DNA of 8,355 nucleotides from contig BNVB01000086.1 of assembly GCA_025997795.1 (NCBI GenBank), positions 1-8,355 of the forward strand. The letters run 5' to 3'. Under the pieces are notes generated by a model. The model was given only the letters and a program-made list of their open reading frames with translations, was not told the origin of the DNA and did not search any database. Shown here in pieces: positions 1 through 5,859 of this stretch. Numbering within the stretch: position 1 is the stretch's first letter; each line of letters opens with the position of its first letter. A program made the position numbers and the translations under genes. The DNA is from Spirochaetia bacterium (GTDB lineage: Bacteria; Spirochaetota; Spirochaetia; Treponematales; Breznakiellaceae).

Positions 1-402
1 ATCATCTGCTCAGCTCGGCTCATGATGTCCCTGCTATTGTTCCGCGTCGCGGGGCTCTGGGCCATGGTTAGAATTTAACATGGCGCATCGGCTGGCCTAT
101 GGTTCGTTTTTTACGTGGCGCATCACGTACCCCAGTAAGATTGAGAGGAATTAAGAAAGACCGAAAAGGACAGGTATCTGATGTCTTTTATGATGTCTTA
201 AACGCCGAATTTCGCATAACAGAACGCAGAAACGGCTTTTTACTTCCAACAGCCCCCGCCAAAACACCCCCGAATTTCGCTCATAGAAGCCCATAGAAAA
301 GCCGCAGAACCCATCGTCGTATCTTTTCACGTCCAGGACTTTGAAAACCGTTTTATCCTGTTTTTCGTATTTTAAATGTGGCTCATAACGCGAGAAGAAA
401 GA

Positions 403-431
403 ACCGCCTGCGGCGGTCCGGGCTGCGCCCG
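403..431. repeat. two adjacent short GC hairpins
   Basis: ACCGCC-TGC-GGCGGT (403-417) is followed after one base by CGGGC-TGC-GCCCG (419-431). Both stems are perfect and both have the same TGC loop. Confidence 0.6.
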
Positions 432-510
432 AAGGGAAGAAGAAAAAAGATCAAAATTGCTCCACTACGCTATCGCTCCGTTCCGCAATTTTTGCAACTC
501 ATTAACGCCG

Positions 511-596
511 CCCTTTTTTGTGCCAAATTATCACGCTGTATAAAAGGCCGTTGTAAAGGCGGGACAAAAAAGCCCGGCTCCGTCATTATGTTAAAT
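511..596. repeat. diverged long direct repeat, unit 1
   Basis: This unit matches 791-880 in order: a T-run, AATTATC, a TATAAAA box, GTTGTAAA, CGG-ACAAAAAA, CCCGGC, and a closing GTTAA. Similarity is scattered but collinear over about 85 bases, so it looks like an old duplication. Confidence 0.45.
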
Positions 597-645
597 CCAC
601 CGCCAAAGGAAAACACGGCAATCATCCCAAAGAGCATTATCGCAA

Positions 646-672
646 CCCCGCCCGGCGTCCTGCCGGTCGGGG
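646..672. repeat. GC-rich hairpin with one mismatch
   Basis: CCCCG-C-CCGGC, loop GTCCT, then GCCGG-T-CGGGG: ten base pairs with a single C/T mismatch. It directly abuts the 17-bp palindrome that begins at 672. No T-run follows on either strand, so it is not a typical intrinsic terminator. Confidence 0.6.
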
Positions 673-715
673 CCGGGGCAAGAGGGGCTAATCCTCACGC
701 CCCTCTTGCCCCGGC
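672..715. repeat. perfect 17-bp inverted repeat
   Basis: The left arm GCCGGGGCAAGAGGGGC (672-688) and its exact reverse complement (699-715) flank a 10-base loop. This is the strongest palindrome in the window. Neither side has a T-tract, so termination is not the obvious role. Confidence 0.8.
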
Positions 716-740
716 ATTTATTGGCAATAGCATTATCCCA

Positions 741-756
741 GCGGCGCAAGCGCCGC
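741..756. repeat. short perfect GC palindrome
   Basis: GCGGCGC-AA-GCGCCGC. It lies 25 bases right of the 17-bp inverted repeat. Confidence 0.55.
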
Positions 757-790
757 CCATGTTTTCAAACATTTACTGTAAACACAAACC

Positions 791-880
791 GGTCTTTTTA
801 GCCCCGCAATTATCGGCTATAAAAAACGCAGTTGTAAAACGGCACAAAAAACCCCGGCACCCCATCCCTGTAAATGTTAA
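791..880. repeat. diverged long direct repeat, unit 2
   Basis: The second copy of the element at 511-596, about 280 bases away in the same orientation. Shared blocks include AATTATC, CTATAAAA, GTTGTAAAA, GGCACAAAAAA and CCCCGGC. Confidence 0.45.
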
Positions 881-917
881 GTTTTCTGTAAGTGCTAAAG
901 CACCGTGGGGAGATCAT

Positions 918-1072
918 CGTAGTAAGCCCACCCAGGGCCGCGCAACCTTCACGCTGATCGTACTACGGCGGAATGGCATGGGCTTGCGCACGCCCACGCC
1001 ATTCCGCAGCGGGGCGTACTATGCCCACCCGGCTTTTCGTGTTCCCATCATGCCCATCGTACTAAGCCCCAC
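918..1072. repeat. four copies of a CGTA(C/G)TA-centred motif
   Basis: Variants of CGTACTANGCCCAC occur at 918, 959, 1015 and 1058 in the same orientation. Three retain the GCCCAC tail with small changes; the copy at 959 keeps only CGTACTA. They could be protein-binding sites or remains of a tandem duplication. Confidence 0.4.
968..1007. repeat. 15-bp hairpin with one mismatch
   Basis: GCGGAATGGC-A-TGGGC (968-983) pairs with GCCCA-C-GCCATTCCGC (992-1007) across an 8-base loop. One A/C mismatch interrupts otherwise perfect pairing. Confidence 0.7.
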
Positions 1073-1258
1073 GGCTGATGTAAGTGATGAAGCCTCCCCG
1101 AAACTCCGTAATGAAAAGTTTCTCGGCAATAACCGCCCGACCGCCTACGGCGGACAGGCGGCCTCCGTCCGCTGTTGAAAAAGTGAAGAACCCCGAACCG
1201 CCACATTCCCCGCAGTGATGAAGCGCCGAGCCGTAACCGGTGAAGCCGCCCCGTAAAA

Positions 1259-1284
1259 CCCGCCGACCCTAAAGGGACGGCGGG
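1259..1284. repeat. CCCGCCG/CGGCGGG hairpin
   Basis: The outer 7-bp stem CCCGCCG/CGGCGGG encloses an A/A mismatch and an inner CCCT/AGGG stem. It lies 30 bases left of the long hairpin at 1315-1364. Confidence 0.55.
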
Positions 1285-1314
1285 CCGCTTCCCCAAAAGA
1301 AGCTTTTCCCAAAG

Positions 1315-1364
1315 CCCCGGCACAAGACCCTATGGCGCAAGCGCCTCTGGGACTTGCGCCGGGG
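1315..1364. repeat. 50-base interrupted hairpin with four stem segments
   Basis: The segments pair in nested order: CCCCGGC/GCCGGGG, an A/C mismatch, CAAG/CTTG, an A/A mismatch, CCC/GGG, a 3x3 internal loop, then GGCGC/GCGCC at the tip. Regularly spaced internal mismatches are more typical of folded RNA than of a protein-binding palindrome. Confidence 0.65.
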
Positions 1365-1427
1365 AAATCCCCGATGAGCCGCCTTCCGGTCTAGTGTATG
1401 AATGAATGATAAATTCACGAATTCCCC

Positions 1428-1510
1428 TTTCCCCTATATAAATATATATTTAATATATTTATCCTTTTTTTTATTTATGATACATAAATAAAATATAAAG
1501 AATAATAGAA
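1428..1510. other. AT-rich block, candidate DNA-unwinding element
   Basis: About 80 bases are almost purely A and T and contain TATATAAATATATATTTAAT-like runs. A palindrome of two 11-base arms sits at 1469-1479 and 1483-1493 (TTTTATTTATG type, 3-base loop). Such blocks beside repeat arrays are typical of replication origins; an AT-rich promoter region is the alternative. Confidence 0.5.
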
Positions 1511-1529
1511 GAACCTCAATCCCACTCAA
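1492..1529 (-). promoter_or_regulatory. candidate leftward promoter(s) of sigma-70 type
   Basis: On the minus strand, TTGAGT (1529-1524) is followed after 16 bases by TATTAT (1507-1502). A second overlapping pair, TTGAGG (1519-1514) and TATATT (1497-1492), also has a 16-base gap. Either would transcribe leftwards through the hairpin-rich region. AT-rich DNA throws up such matches by chance, so this is tentative. Confidence 0.3.
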
Positions 1530-1531
1530 TC
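1515..1531. repeat. two CTCAATC repeats at 10-bp spacing
   Basis: CTCAATC occurs at 1515 and 1525, one helical turn apart, directly beside the AT-rich block. A related CCCACTCAACACTA stretch occurs near 1748. Confidence 0.5.
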
Positions 1532-1566
1532 ACTATCGAAAAAGTGTAGTTTACGATTTCCCGAAA

Positions 1567-1593
1567 CCCGGCAGAACCCGGCACGTCCCGGCA
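1567..1593. repeat. three CCCGGCA repeats at 10-bp spacing
   Basis: Identical CCCGGCA heptamers start at 1567, 1577 and 1587, separated by three-base spacers. All three face the same side of the helix, as expected for an iteron or operator array bound by a cooperative protein. Confidence 0.6.
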
Positions 1594-1818
1594 TTTATTT
1601 ACAAACATGATGTATTTTTTTTGCAGGCGGGGAGCTTGCGCGGACCGCAAAATAGCCACTTTTTGCTTACCATTTTCAGATTTGTATGCAGGAAATATTT
1701 TTCAACTAAAAAACCGCTTGTTTTTATAAGAATAAAACCCGGTTACGCCCACTCAACACTAACCAATCACACGGTGGTTTTCCCGCTTTAGGTTACAACC
1801 ATGCTTTTACGGCAAACC

Positions 1819-1857
1819 AAGGAGAGGGGGCAGGGGGGAGAGGAACAAAACAAAAAA
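1819..1857 (-). terminator. pyrimidine-rich tract after the helicase stop, possible Rho loading site
   Basis: Immediately after the helicase TAG, the transcript would run through about 39 bases of almost only C and U, with runs of six and five C. C-rich, G-poor RNA without structure is the kind of sequence Rho binds. No intrinsic hairpin plus U-run is seen at this gene end. Confidence 0.3.
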
Positions 1858-3252
1858 CTAAGCCGGCTGGCTCTTGACCATTATGCCTTTCCAATACCGC
1901 CCATCGGCAAGCCGCTTCTGCTCAAGCCCCAATTCCTTCAGGCGCAGCCCAAGGAACCTTTCACTACAGGCGTGTTCGTTGTTATCGTCGCACCAGTCCT
2001 GATAGCACTTGAACAGTTCCCTTGCCCTGATAGAAGCCCCCGGTTCCTGGGCGCACCGTTCCCGGATAAAGTTCCCGATAACGTCCATTTCCCCCCGGTA
2101 TTCATCGGTTGCGCTGGTAATAATCTGCGGCGTTTTAAGCCGCTCCTCCGTCCAGCGTTTGGCCCCTTCCAAAAGCCAATTCAGAATTCCGCTTGCCTCC
2201 GCCATCAATTTTTCTTCAAGGTTTTTATCCTGCTTTTCTTCCGGTATACGATTAGTAAAGGGTATCAGTTTTATGCGCCGCCAAATACCGTGGTCGGTTC
2301 CCTTAATGACAGGTTTATGATTAGTCGCCATGAAAATCTTGAACGTAGGCACAAAGCTGAAAAACTCCCCATACAGAAACCGTGCCGTCATCCGGTCATT
2401 CCCGGTAATTTGTTTTATAAGCGGTTCAGAAAGCCTGCGCCCCTGTTCCGCTTCCGTGGTGGTAACAAACCGTGTTCCCCGCAATCGGGCTATATCATTG
2501 GTAATCTGATCCCCGCTTTTTTTCATAAAAGTTTCTGTAGGGGTGGCAATGGCGTAGTCCCCCAACAAATTCATAATCGTGTTAAGAAACGTGCTTTTCC
2601 CATTGGCCCCTGTACCAAAGAGAATAAACATTGACTGTTCCGAGGTGTTTCCGGTAATGGCCCAACCCGCCGCCGTTTGAATAAACCGTATCAATTCGGC
2701 GTTGTAGTTCATTATCTCCATAAGGAAATTGCGCCAGATAGGACAGTCGGCGTTTTTGTCATAAGTAACGTGGGCAATTTTGGTAATCATGTCCTCTTGC
2801 CGGTGTTCCCGCAGCTCCCCGGTTCGCAAATCAACGGTGCCGTTCTCCACATTAAGCAGCCAGGGGTTAGTATCAAGGTGATCGGTTTTCACATTCAGAT
2901 CCGGTATCCACGATGCAACCTCGATAAAAGCCTTGCGCCGCCGTGCGCTCTCGCTCTGCATGGCGTGTTTCTCAATATCAAGGCGATCCCGGTAGTCGGC
3001 TGTCTTAATCAGTTCAGCATAAATTCCCCTGATCATCTGGAGGCCCTTATCATGCACCATATAGCCCTCATCCAGTTCCCAATACGCCCCGTTCCACACC
3101 AGCCATTTTTTCCAAGGGGCATTATAGCGAATATCCTTGCCGTATTTTGTGAACAATCTAAATGCGTTAGTCGTATCCGTGTACTGAATAAGCCCCTTTT
3201 CAAATTGAGCTATCCGCAGATAAATACTCTCGTCTCCTATCGGCTCTGCCAT
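1858..3252 (-). CDS. D5/P4-type superfamily 3 replicative helicase (phage/plasmid primase C-terminal type)
   Basis: A 464-residue protein. The D5_N-type region is marked by NPWLLNVENGTVDLRTGE (about 129-146). A superfamily 3 helicase core follows: Walker A GTGANGKST (213-221), a Walker B-like strand RFVTTTEAE (261-269), motif C FKIFMATNHKPVI (304-316) with the conserved Asn, and the arginine-finger stretch GIWRRI (322-327). These ATPases form hexamers that unwind phage or plasmid origins. The roughly 200 residues before Walker A lack primase catalytic motifs, so this is the helicase half alone, as in phages that encode the primase separately or borrow the host's. The ATG at 3252 was chosen for AAGGAG about nine bases upstream; a TTG at 3288 is in frame but has no such site. 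No frameshift is seen. Confidence 0.9.
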   Translation of the reverse strand: MAEPIGDESIYLRIAQFEKGLIQYTDTTNAFRLFTKYGKDIRYNAPWKKWLVWNGAYWELDEGYMVHDKGLQMIRGIYAELIKTADYRDRLDIEKHAMQSESARRRKAFIEVASWIPDLNVKTDHLDTNPWLLNVENGTVDLRTGELREHRQEDMITKIAHVTYDKNADCPIWRNFLMEIMNYNAELIRFIQTAAGWAITGNTSEQSMFILFGTGANGKSTFLNTIMNLLGDYAIATPTETFMKKSGDQITNDIARLRGTRFVTTTEAEQGRRLSEPLIKQITGNDRMTARFLYGEFFSFVPTFKIFMATNHKPVIKGTDHGIWRRIKLIPFTNRIPEEKQDKNLEEKLMAEASGILNWLLEGAKRWTEERLKTPQIITSATDEYRGEMDVIGNFIRERCAQEPGASIRARELFKCYQDWCDDNNEHACSERFLGLRLKELGLEQKRLADGRYWKGIMVKSQPA

Positions 3253-3274
3253 TAGTCTATACTCCTTAGATTTA

Positions 3275-3290
3275 GTTTGCGTGAGCAAAC
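3275..3290. repeat. small hairpin before the helicase start
   Basis: GTTTGC-GTGA-GCAAAC, a perfect 6-bp stem. It lies just upstream of the helicase ribosome binding site and resembles the core of the TTTTGC/GCAAAA hairpins at 4003-4025 and 7254-7278. Confidence 0.5.
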
Positions 3291-3304
3291 AAGTACAATC
3301 GGAA

Positions 3305-3325
3305 TTCTTGACCGCAGGTCAAGAA
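3305..3325. repeat. perfect hairpin spanning the stop of the 113-residue gene
   Basis: TTCTTGACC-GCA-GGTCAAGAA, a 9-bp stem with a 3-base loop. The TGA stop (3319-3321) is inside the right arm. Confidence 0.65.
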
Positions 3326-3660
3326 AATCCTCCCTTCTTTAACACCTCGGCGTACATTTTGAAGCGGAACGCCAATAAATCAAAAGCAATTTCCCTTGTA
3401 TTTTCCGGCAATTCCCGCATACATCGCAGATACATTTCGTATACCAAAGTTAAAGACCCCGGCTTGCGGAGGTATTCCCGGTTTTTGAAAAACGCTACAG
3501 CCCGGTATTCATCATCGGAAATTTCCTCTTTGCGTATTCTGTACCACAAGAGTAAATCATCAGCCCACTCAATTTCATAGGCCGCAAATTCCTCAAGAGT
3601 TTTTTGTTGGTTGCGAATATTTTCATTGTATCGTTCTTCAATCGTTTTACGTTTCGGCAT
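3319..3660 (-). CDS. hypothetical helical protein
   Basis: A 113-residue, charge-rich, probably all-helical protein with no membrane segment, cysteine cluster or recognisable motif. It begins MPKRKTIEERYNENIRNQQK and contains several aromatic-rich helices (ADDLLLWYRIRKEE, FDLLAFRFKMYAE). GAGGGGG lies about seven bases before the ATG, and a TAATG overlap couples it to the BppU-like gene. Position between tail-type genes and the replicative helicase does not settle its role; it could be a tail chaperone-like, packaging or replication accessory protein. Its TGA stop falls within a perfect 9-bp hairpin (3305-3325), and 66 bases separate it from the helicase start. Confidence 0.6.
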   Translation of the reverse strand: MPKRKTIEERYNENIRNQQKTLEEFAAYEIEWADDLLLWYRIRKEEISDDEYRAVAFFKNREYLRKPGSLTLVYEMYLRCMRELPENTREIAFDLLAFRFKMYAEVLKKGGFS

Positions 3661-3953
3661 TATCCGTCCCCCTCATTCCACACAAATACCTTCGCTGTTT
3701 CCCCCGCCGCCGTTCTCCCATCCGCAAAAATAATGAAAGCCCAAAACGCCCACCAGCCGGAAGCGTCAATCTCCCCCTCAAGGCACTCATGGAAAATAAC
3801 CCCCTTTGCGCTATCAGCAACGCCAGCGGAAAACTCCCCCAAGTCGCCGCCCGGTTTCCGGTATCTAATAACCGCAGCTTCTATCCCTTCCAAGTCGGTA
3901 AAGGTTTTAACCGTAATCCGTAAAGCCGATTGTCCTTTGTAAATTCTGTTCAT
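3660..3953 (-). CDS. BppU-like small baseplate/tail protein
   Basis: A 97-residue protein. The order YKGQSALRITV, then AAVIRYRKPGG, ADSAKGVIFHE, IDASGWWAFWAFIIFADGR and a final ETAKVFVW resembles the N-terminal domain of BppU-family baseplate upper proteins, a compact beta-sandwich that docks receptor-binding parts on siphophage baseplates. In those proteins this domain is followed by a longer fibre, whereas here it stands alone. The ATG at 3953 follows GGAAGGGAG; extending upstream would run through an intergenic hairpin element, so the shorter start is preferred. Its TAA overlaps the ATG of the next gene by one base. Family placement rests on pattern resemblance only. Confidence 0.6.
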   Translation of the reverse strand: MNRIYKGQSALRITVKTFTDLEGIEAAVIRYRKPGGDLGEFSAGVADSAKGVIFHECLEGEIDASGWWAFWAFIIFADGRTAAGETAKVFVWNEGDG

Positions 3954-3970
3954 ACCAGTTCTCCCTTCCC

Positions 3971-4025
3971 GCCGCCACAGATGGCGGCTGTGATATGTCC
4001 GTGGAGTTTTGCTATGCAAAACTCC
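3971..4025 (-). repeat. intergenic double-hairpin element, copy 3
   Basis: Read on the minus strand, GGAGTTTTGC and its complement form a 10-bp hairpin with a 3-base loop (4025-4003). A 14-base linker follows, then GCCGCC-ATCTGT-GGCGGC (3988-3971), then GGGAAGGGAG and the start codon of the BppU-like gene. A CACAG/CTGTG pairing across 3976-3992 would compete with the second stem. Confidence 0.7.
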
Positions 4026-4028
4026 AAG

Positions 4029-4060
4029 CCTATAAATCTGCCTGAATGCAGATTTATAGG
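4029..4060. repeat. perfect 13-bp hairpin overlapping the stop of the 601-residue gene
   Basis: CCTATAAATCTGC (4029-4041) and its exact complement (4048-4060) flank a 6-base loop. The gene's TAA (4054-4056) is inside the right arm. There is no T-run, so an ordinary terminator is unlikely. Confidence 0.7.
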
Positions 4061-5859
4061 CAGCTATCAATTTCCAAGTCCCGGCATACCGGACTTTTCA
4101 AAACAATATCCTCATTGGATTTAAGAAACCGTTTTAGAATAAAATCCCGGACAAGCCCAACGGTAACCAGACGGATAATCATAAAAAGAGACCGCAGGAG
4201 AATCGCCTCGGTGTAAGCCGTATCCTCTTGTTTCCGGTAGTAAGCCGAAAGATGATCCGTTTCCGCCATGTTTCCTGCTTCCACAAAAAGCCCCCGGAAA
4301 TAATCGCCCAAATGTCCTGCATTGTCCAAAGTGGAAGCCCACTCCGCAATGTTCCGGGTAAGGGCAATCAAGATATTGTTTGTATCGCTGGTATTTAGTA
4401 CCATTAAGACAGACCTGAAAAATCCCCGTCCCCAGGTAATACCATCATTACTTCCCCCGCTCGTTAAAACCGTCCGCTTGTTATCAGCCTTCCGGGTAGT
4501 ATCTGTAAAGGCCTGTGAAGTTTCTAAAATCTTCCGCAGGAAATCCCGGCAGTAACTCAAAGGATTTAATATCTTTATTGTCTCACTAATAGTCCGGTAC
4601 ATTCCCCGCAGCCAGAGCGCCGCATCCGTCCCCTTCACTTGGGCCGTATGTTCCCGGTAATAACTCGACCCATGCCCCAGGGCAGTAACATTTTGCCCAT
4701 TCATGGCCAAAGTCTTTTTATAATCCACCGTCAGTTTCCGGGTATCAGTCAAACTCACGCCCTGGATAAGTGTCCGGGTATAATTTTGTGCGGAGGTATA
4801 TTCAAAGTACATGGACATTTTGTAATTGTCATACCACTGCCCGTTAGTGGGATAGGTATTAGGAATCGTTTCACAGTCCCATTCACCATGGAAACTTTTA
4901 AGCCCGTAATCAAAACGGGCATACCAGAAATAAATCGCCGCCAATCCAAACCAAATATAAGAGCCGCTTGAAATCGCCCCATTACTCCGAAACGTCCCAA
5001 TCCGCCATCCCACAGGCTTACCGGTATACACTTCAAGGTCAATATAATTTTCCTGTGTCGATTTGCGGGCTTGAGGCTTATTGCCATTATCAGAATATAA
5101 TACCGGATAGCCCCCGGACTCCCATTCCTCATTACTGTAGGCATAAAATTTTGCCGTACAAAGGCCGTTGATTGTTTGATTCACCAGAAAACGGTTTACC
5201 GGTATTGATATTTCATTGGTTACCGGAACCCAAGGTTCCCCAGGGTCTTGTTCCCAAGTGGACTGGCTGCCAATCGTGGTAGTCCCAATCGTCGGATCAA
5301 CAATCACCGGATAAGCCGCCTCCGCAAGCCACCTTTCCGGTATAATGATACAAAGGGTATTCCCAACAATGGACAAATCACCCCAAACCCACCGCCCCCT
5401 GGTATCAATAATTTTAGGCCGGTGAATATGGCAGAGTTTTCCCGTCCCTTCACCGTTGAGCGTTTCTTTCTTGTAAACAGCGTAGCTGCCCTTCAAAAAT
5501 GGATCGTGGACAAAATCAGGCTGCCGAAAAAAATCGTAGTGTTCCGCCCCATCCATCGCAATACAAATGACATTGCTTTGCGGCTCCTTTTTCAAAATGC
5601 AGTCATACTCAAATGCGCCGTCATTCAGAATCGTAAAACGATGACTTTTTTCCCGGCCCTTATAGAGAAGCTGCCCTTTGTTTCCTCGCAGAGCATAAGC
5701 CTCATCACCGGGCGGCCTAAAGCGCAGTGGAGGAACAGAACCTGCTTTTCCCCATCGAGTAAGCCCCCAATCTGGAACTTTCCGCCCCAGGTCAACCGTA
5801 AGTGGAAAGTCAGATAGAGATTGCTGGAAGGCTATTGGCCGAGTATTGTGATTTCCCAT
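4054..5859 (-). CDS. large tail/adsorption-type protein with C-terminal degenerate repeats
   Basis: A 601-residue protein, the largest here. Residues about 1-195 end in LAEAAYPVIVDPTIG, a phrase common just before beta domains in cell-surface, Rhs-like and phage appendage proteins. Residues about 200-360 are rich in aromatic residues, Gly, Ser and Asn and look like a beta-sandwich, possibly a host- or sugar-binding domain. Residues about 400-601 are helical and carry recurring (L/C/G)R(G/D/S)hhR motifs near 417, 437, 477, 519, 555 and 570. No signal peptide or enzyme motif is evident. The ATG at 5859 lacks a clear ribosome binding site and lies 28 bases inside the upstream gene, suggesting coupled initiation. 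The TAA stop lies in the arm of a perfect hairpin at 4029-4060. Assignment as a tail protein is by context. Confidence 0.6.
   Translation of the reverse strand: MGNHNTRPIAFQQSLSDFPLTVDLGRKVPDWGLTRWGKAGSVPPLRFRPPGDEAYALRGNKGQLLYKGREKSHRFTILNDGAFEYDCILKKEPQSNVICIAMDGAEHYDFFRQPDFVHDPFLKGSYAVYKKETLNGEGTGKLCHIHRPKIIDTRGRWVWGDLSIVGNTLCIIIPERWLAEAAYPVIVDPTIGTTTIGSQSTWEQDPGEPWVPVTNEISIPVNRFLVNQTINGLCTAKFYAYSNEEWESGGYPVLYSDNGNKPQARKSTQENYIDLEVYTGKPVGWRIGTFRSNGAISSGSYIWFGLAAIYFWYARFDYGLKSFHGEWDCETIPNTYPTNGQWYDNYKMSMYFEYTSAQNYTRTLIQGVSLTDTRKLTVDYKKTLAMNGQNVTALGHGSSYYREHTAQVKGTDAALWLRGMYRTISETIKILNPLSYCRDFLRKILETSQAFTDTTRKADNKRTVLTSGGSNDGITWGRGFFRSVLMVLNTSDTNNILIALTRNIAEWASTLDNAGHLGDYFRGLFVEAGNMAETDHLSAYYRKQEDTAYTEAILLRSLFMIIRLVTVGLVRDFILKRFLKSNEDIVLKSPVCRDLEIDSCL

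Larger units (their letters stand above)
1..1857. other. gene-poor region rich in hairpins and repeats
   Basis: No reading frame here has both protein-like composition and a good ribosome binding site. The left part (1-400) shows nothing I can assign. Positions 400-1370 are GC-rich and packed with perfect or near-perfect hairpins and diverged direct repeats. Positions about 1420-1510 are strongly AT-rich. Positions 1515-1600 hold two short-repeat arrays with 10-bp spacing. Positions 1600-1857 are mixed, ending in a purine tract. Lying downstream of a replicative helicase, it could be an origin and regulatory region; a structured non-coding RNA or decayed DNA at a prophage edge are alternatives. 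Confidence 0.6.

Noticed and set aside
99..296. 65-residue plus-strand frame
   Set aside because: No ribosome binding site, no recognisable motif, basic and Pro-rich end, and it is opposite in strand to all supported genes.
378..1178. 266-residue plus-strand frame through the hairpin region
   Set aside because: It starts at GTG without a ribosome binding site and reads straight across palindromes and repeats, giving a Pro/Arg/Lys/Ala-rich product of low protein likeness. Openness is explained by GC-rich composition.
1048..1323. 91-residue minus-strand frame
   Set aside because: Arg/Gly/Leu-rich product typical of spurious frames in GC-rich DNA, with no ribosome binding site, and it runs through hairpin arms.
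1801..2634. 277-residue plus-strand frame
   Set aside because: Antisense to the helicase, whose motifs are unambiguous; its product has no recognisable features.
5248..5817. 189-residue plus-strand frame
   Set aside because: Antisense shadow of the 601-residue tail-type gene.
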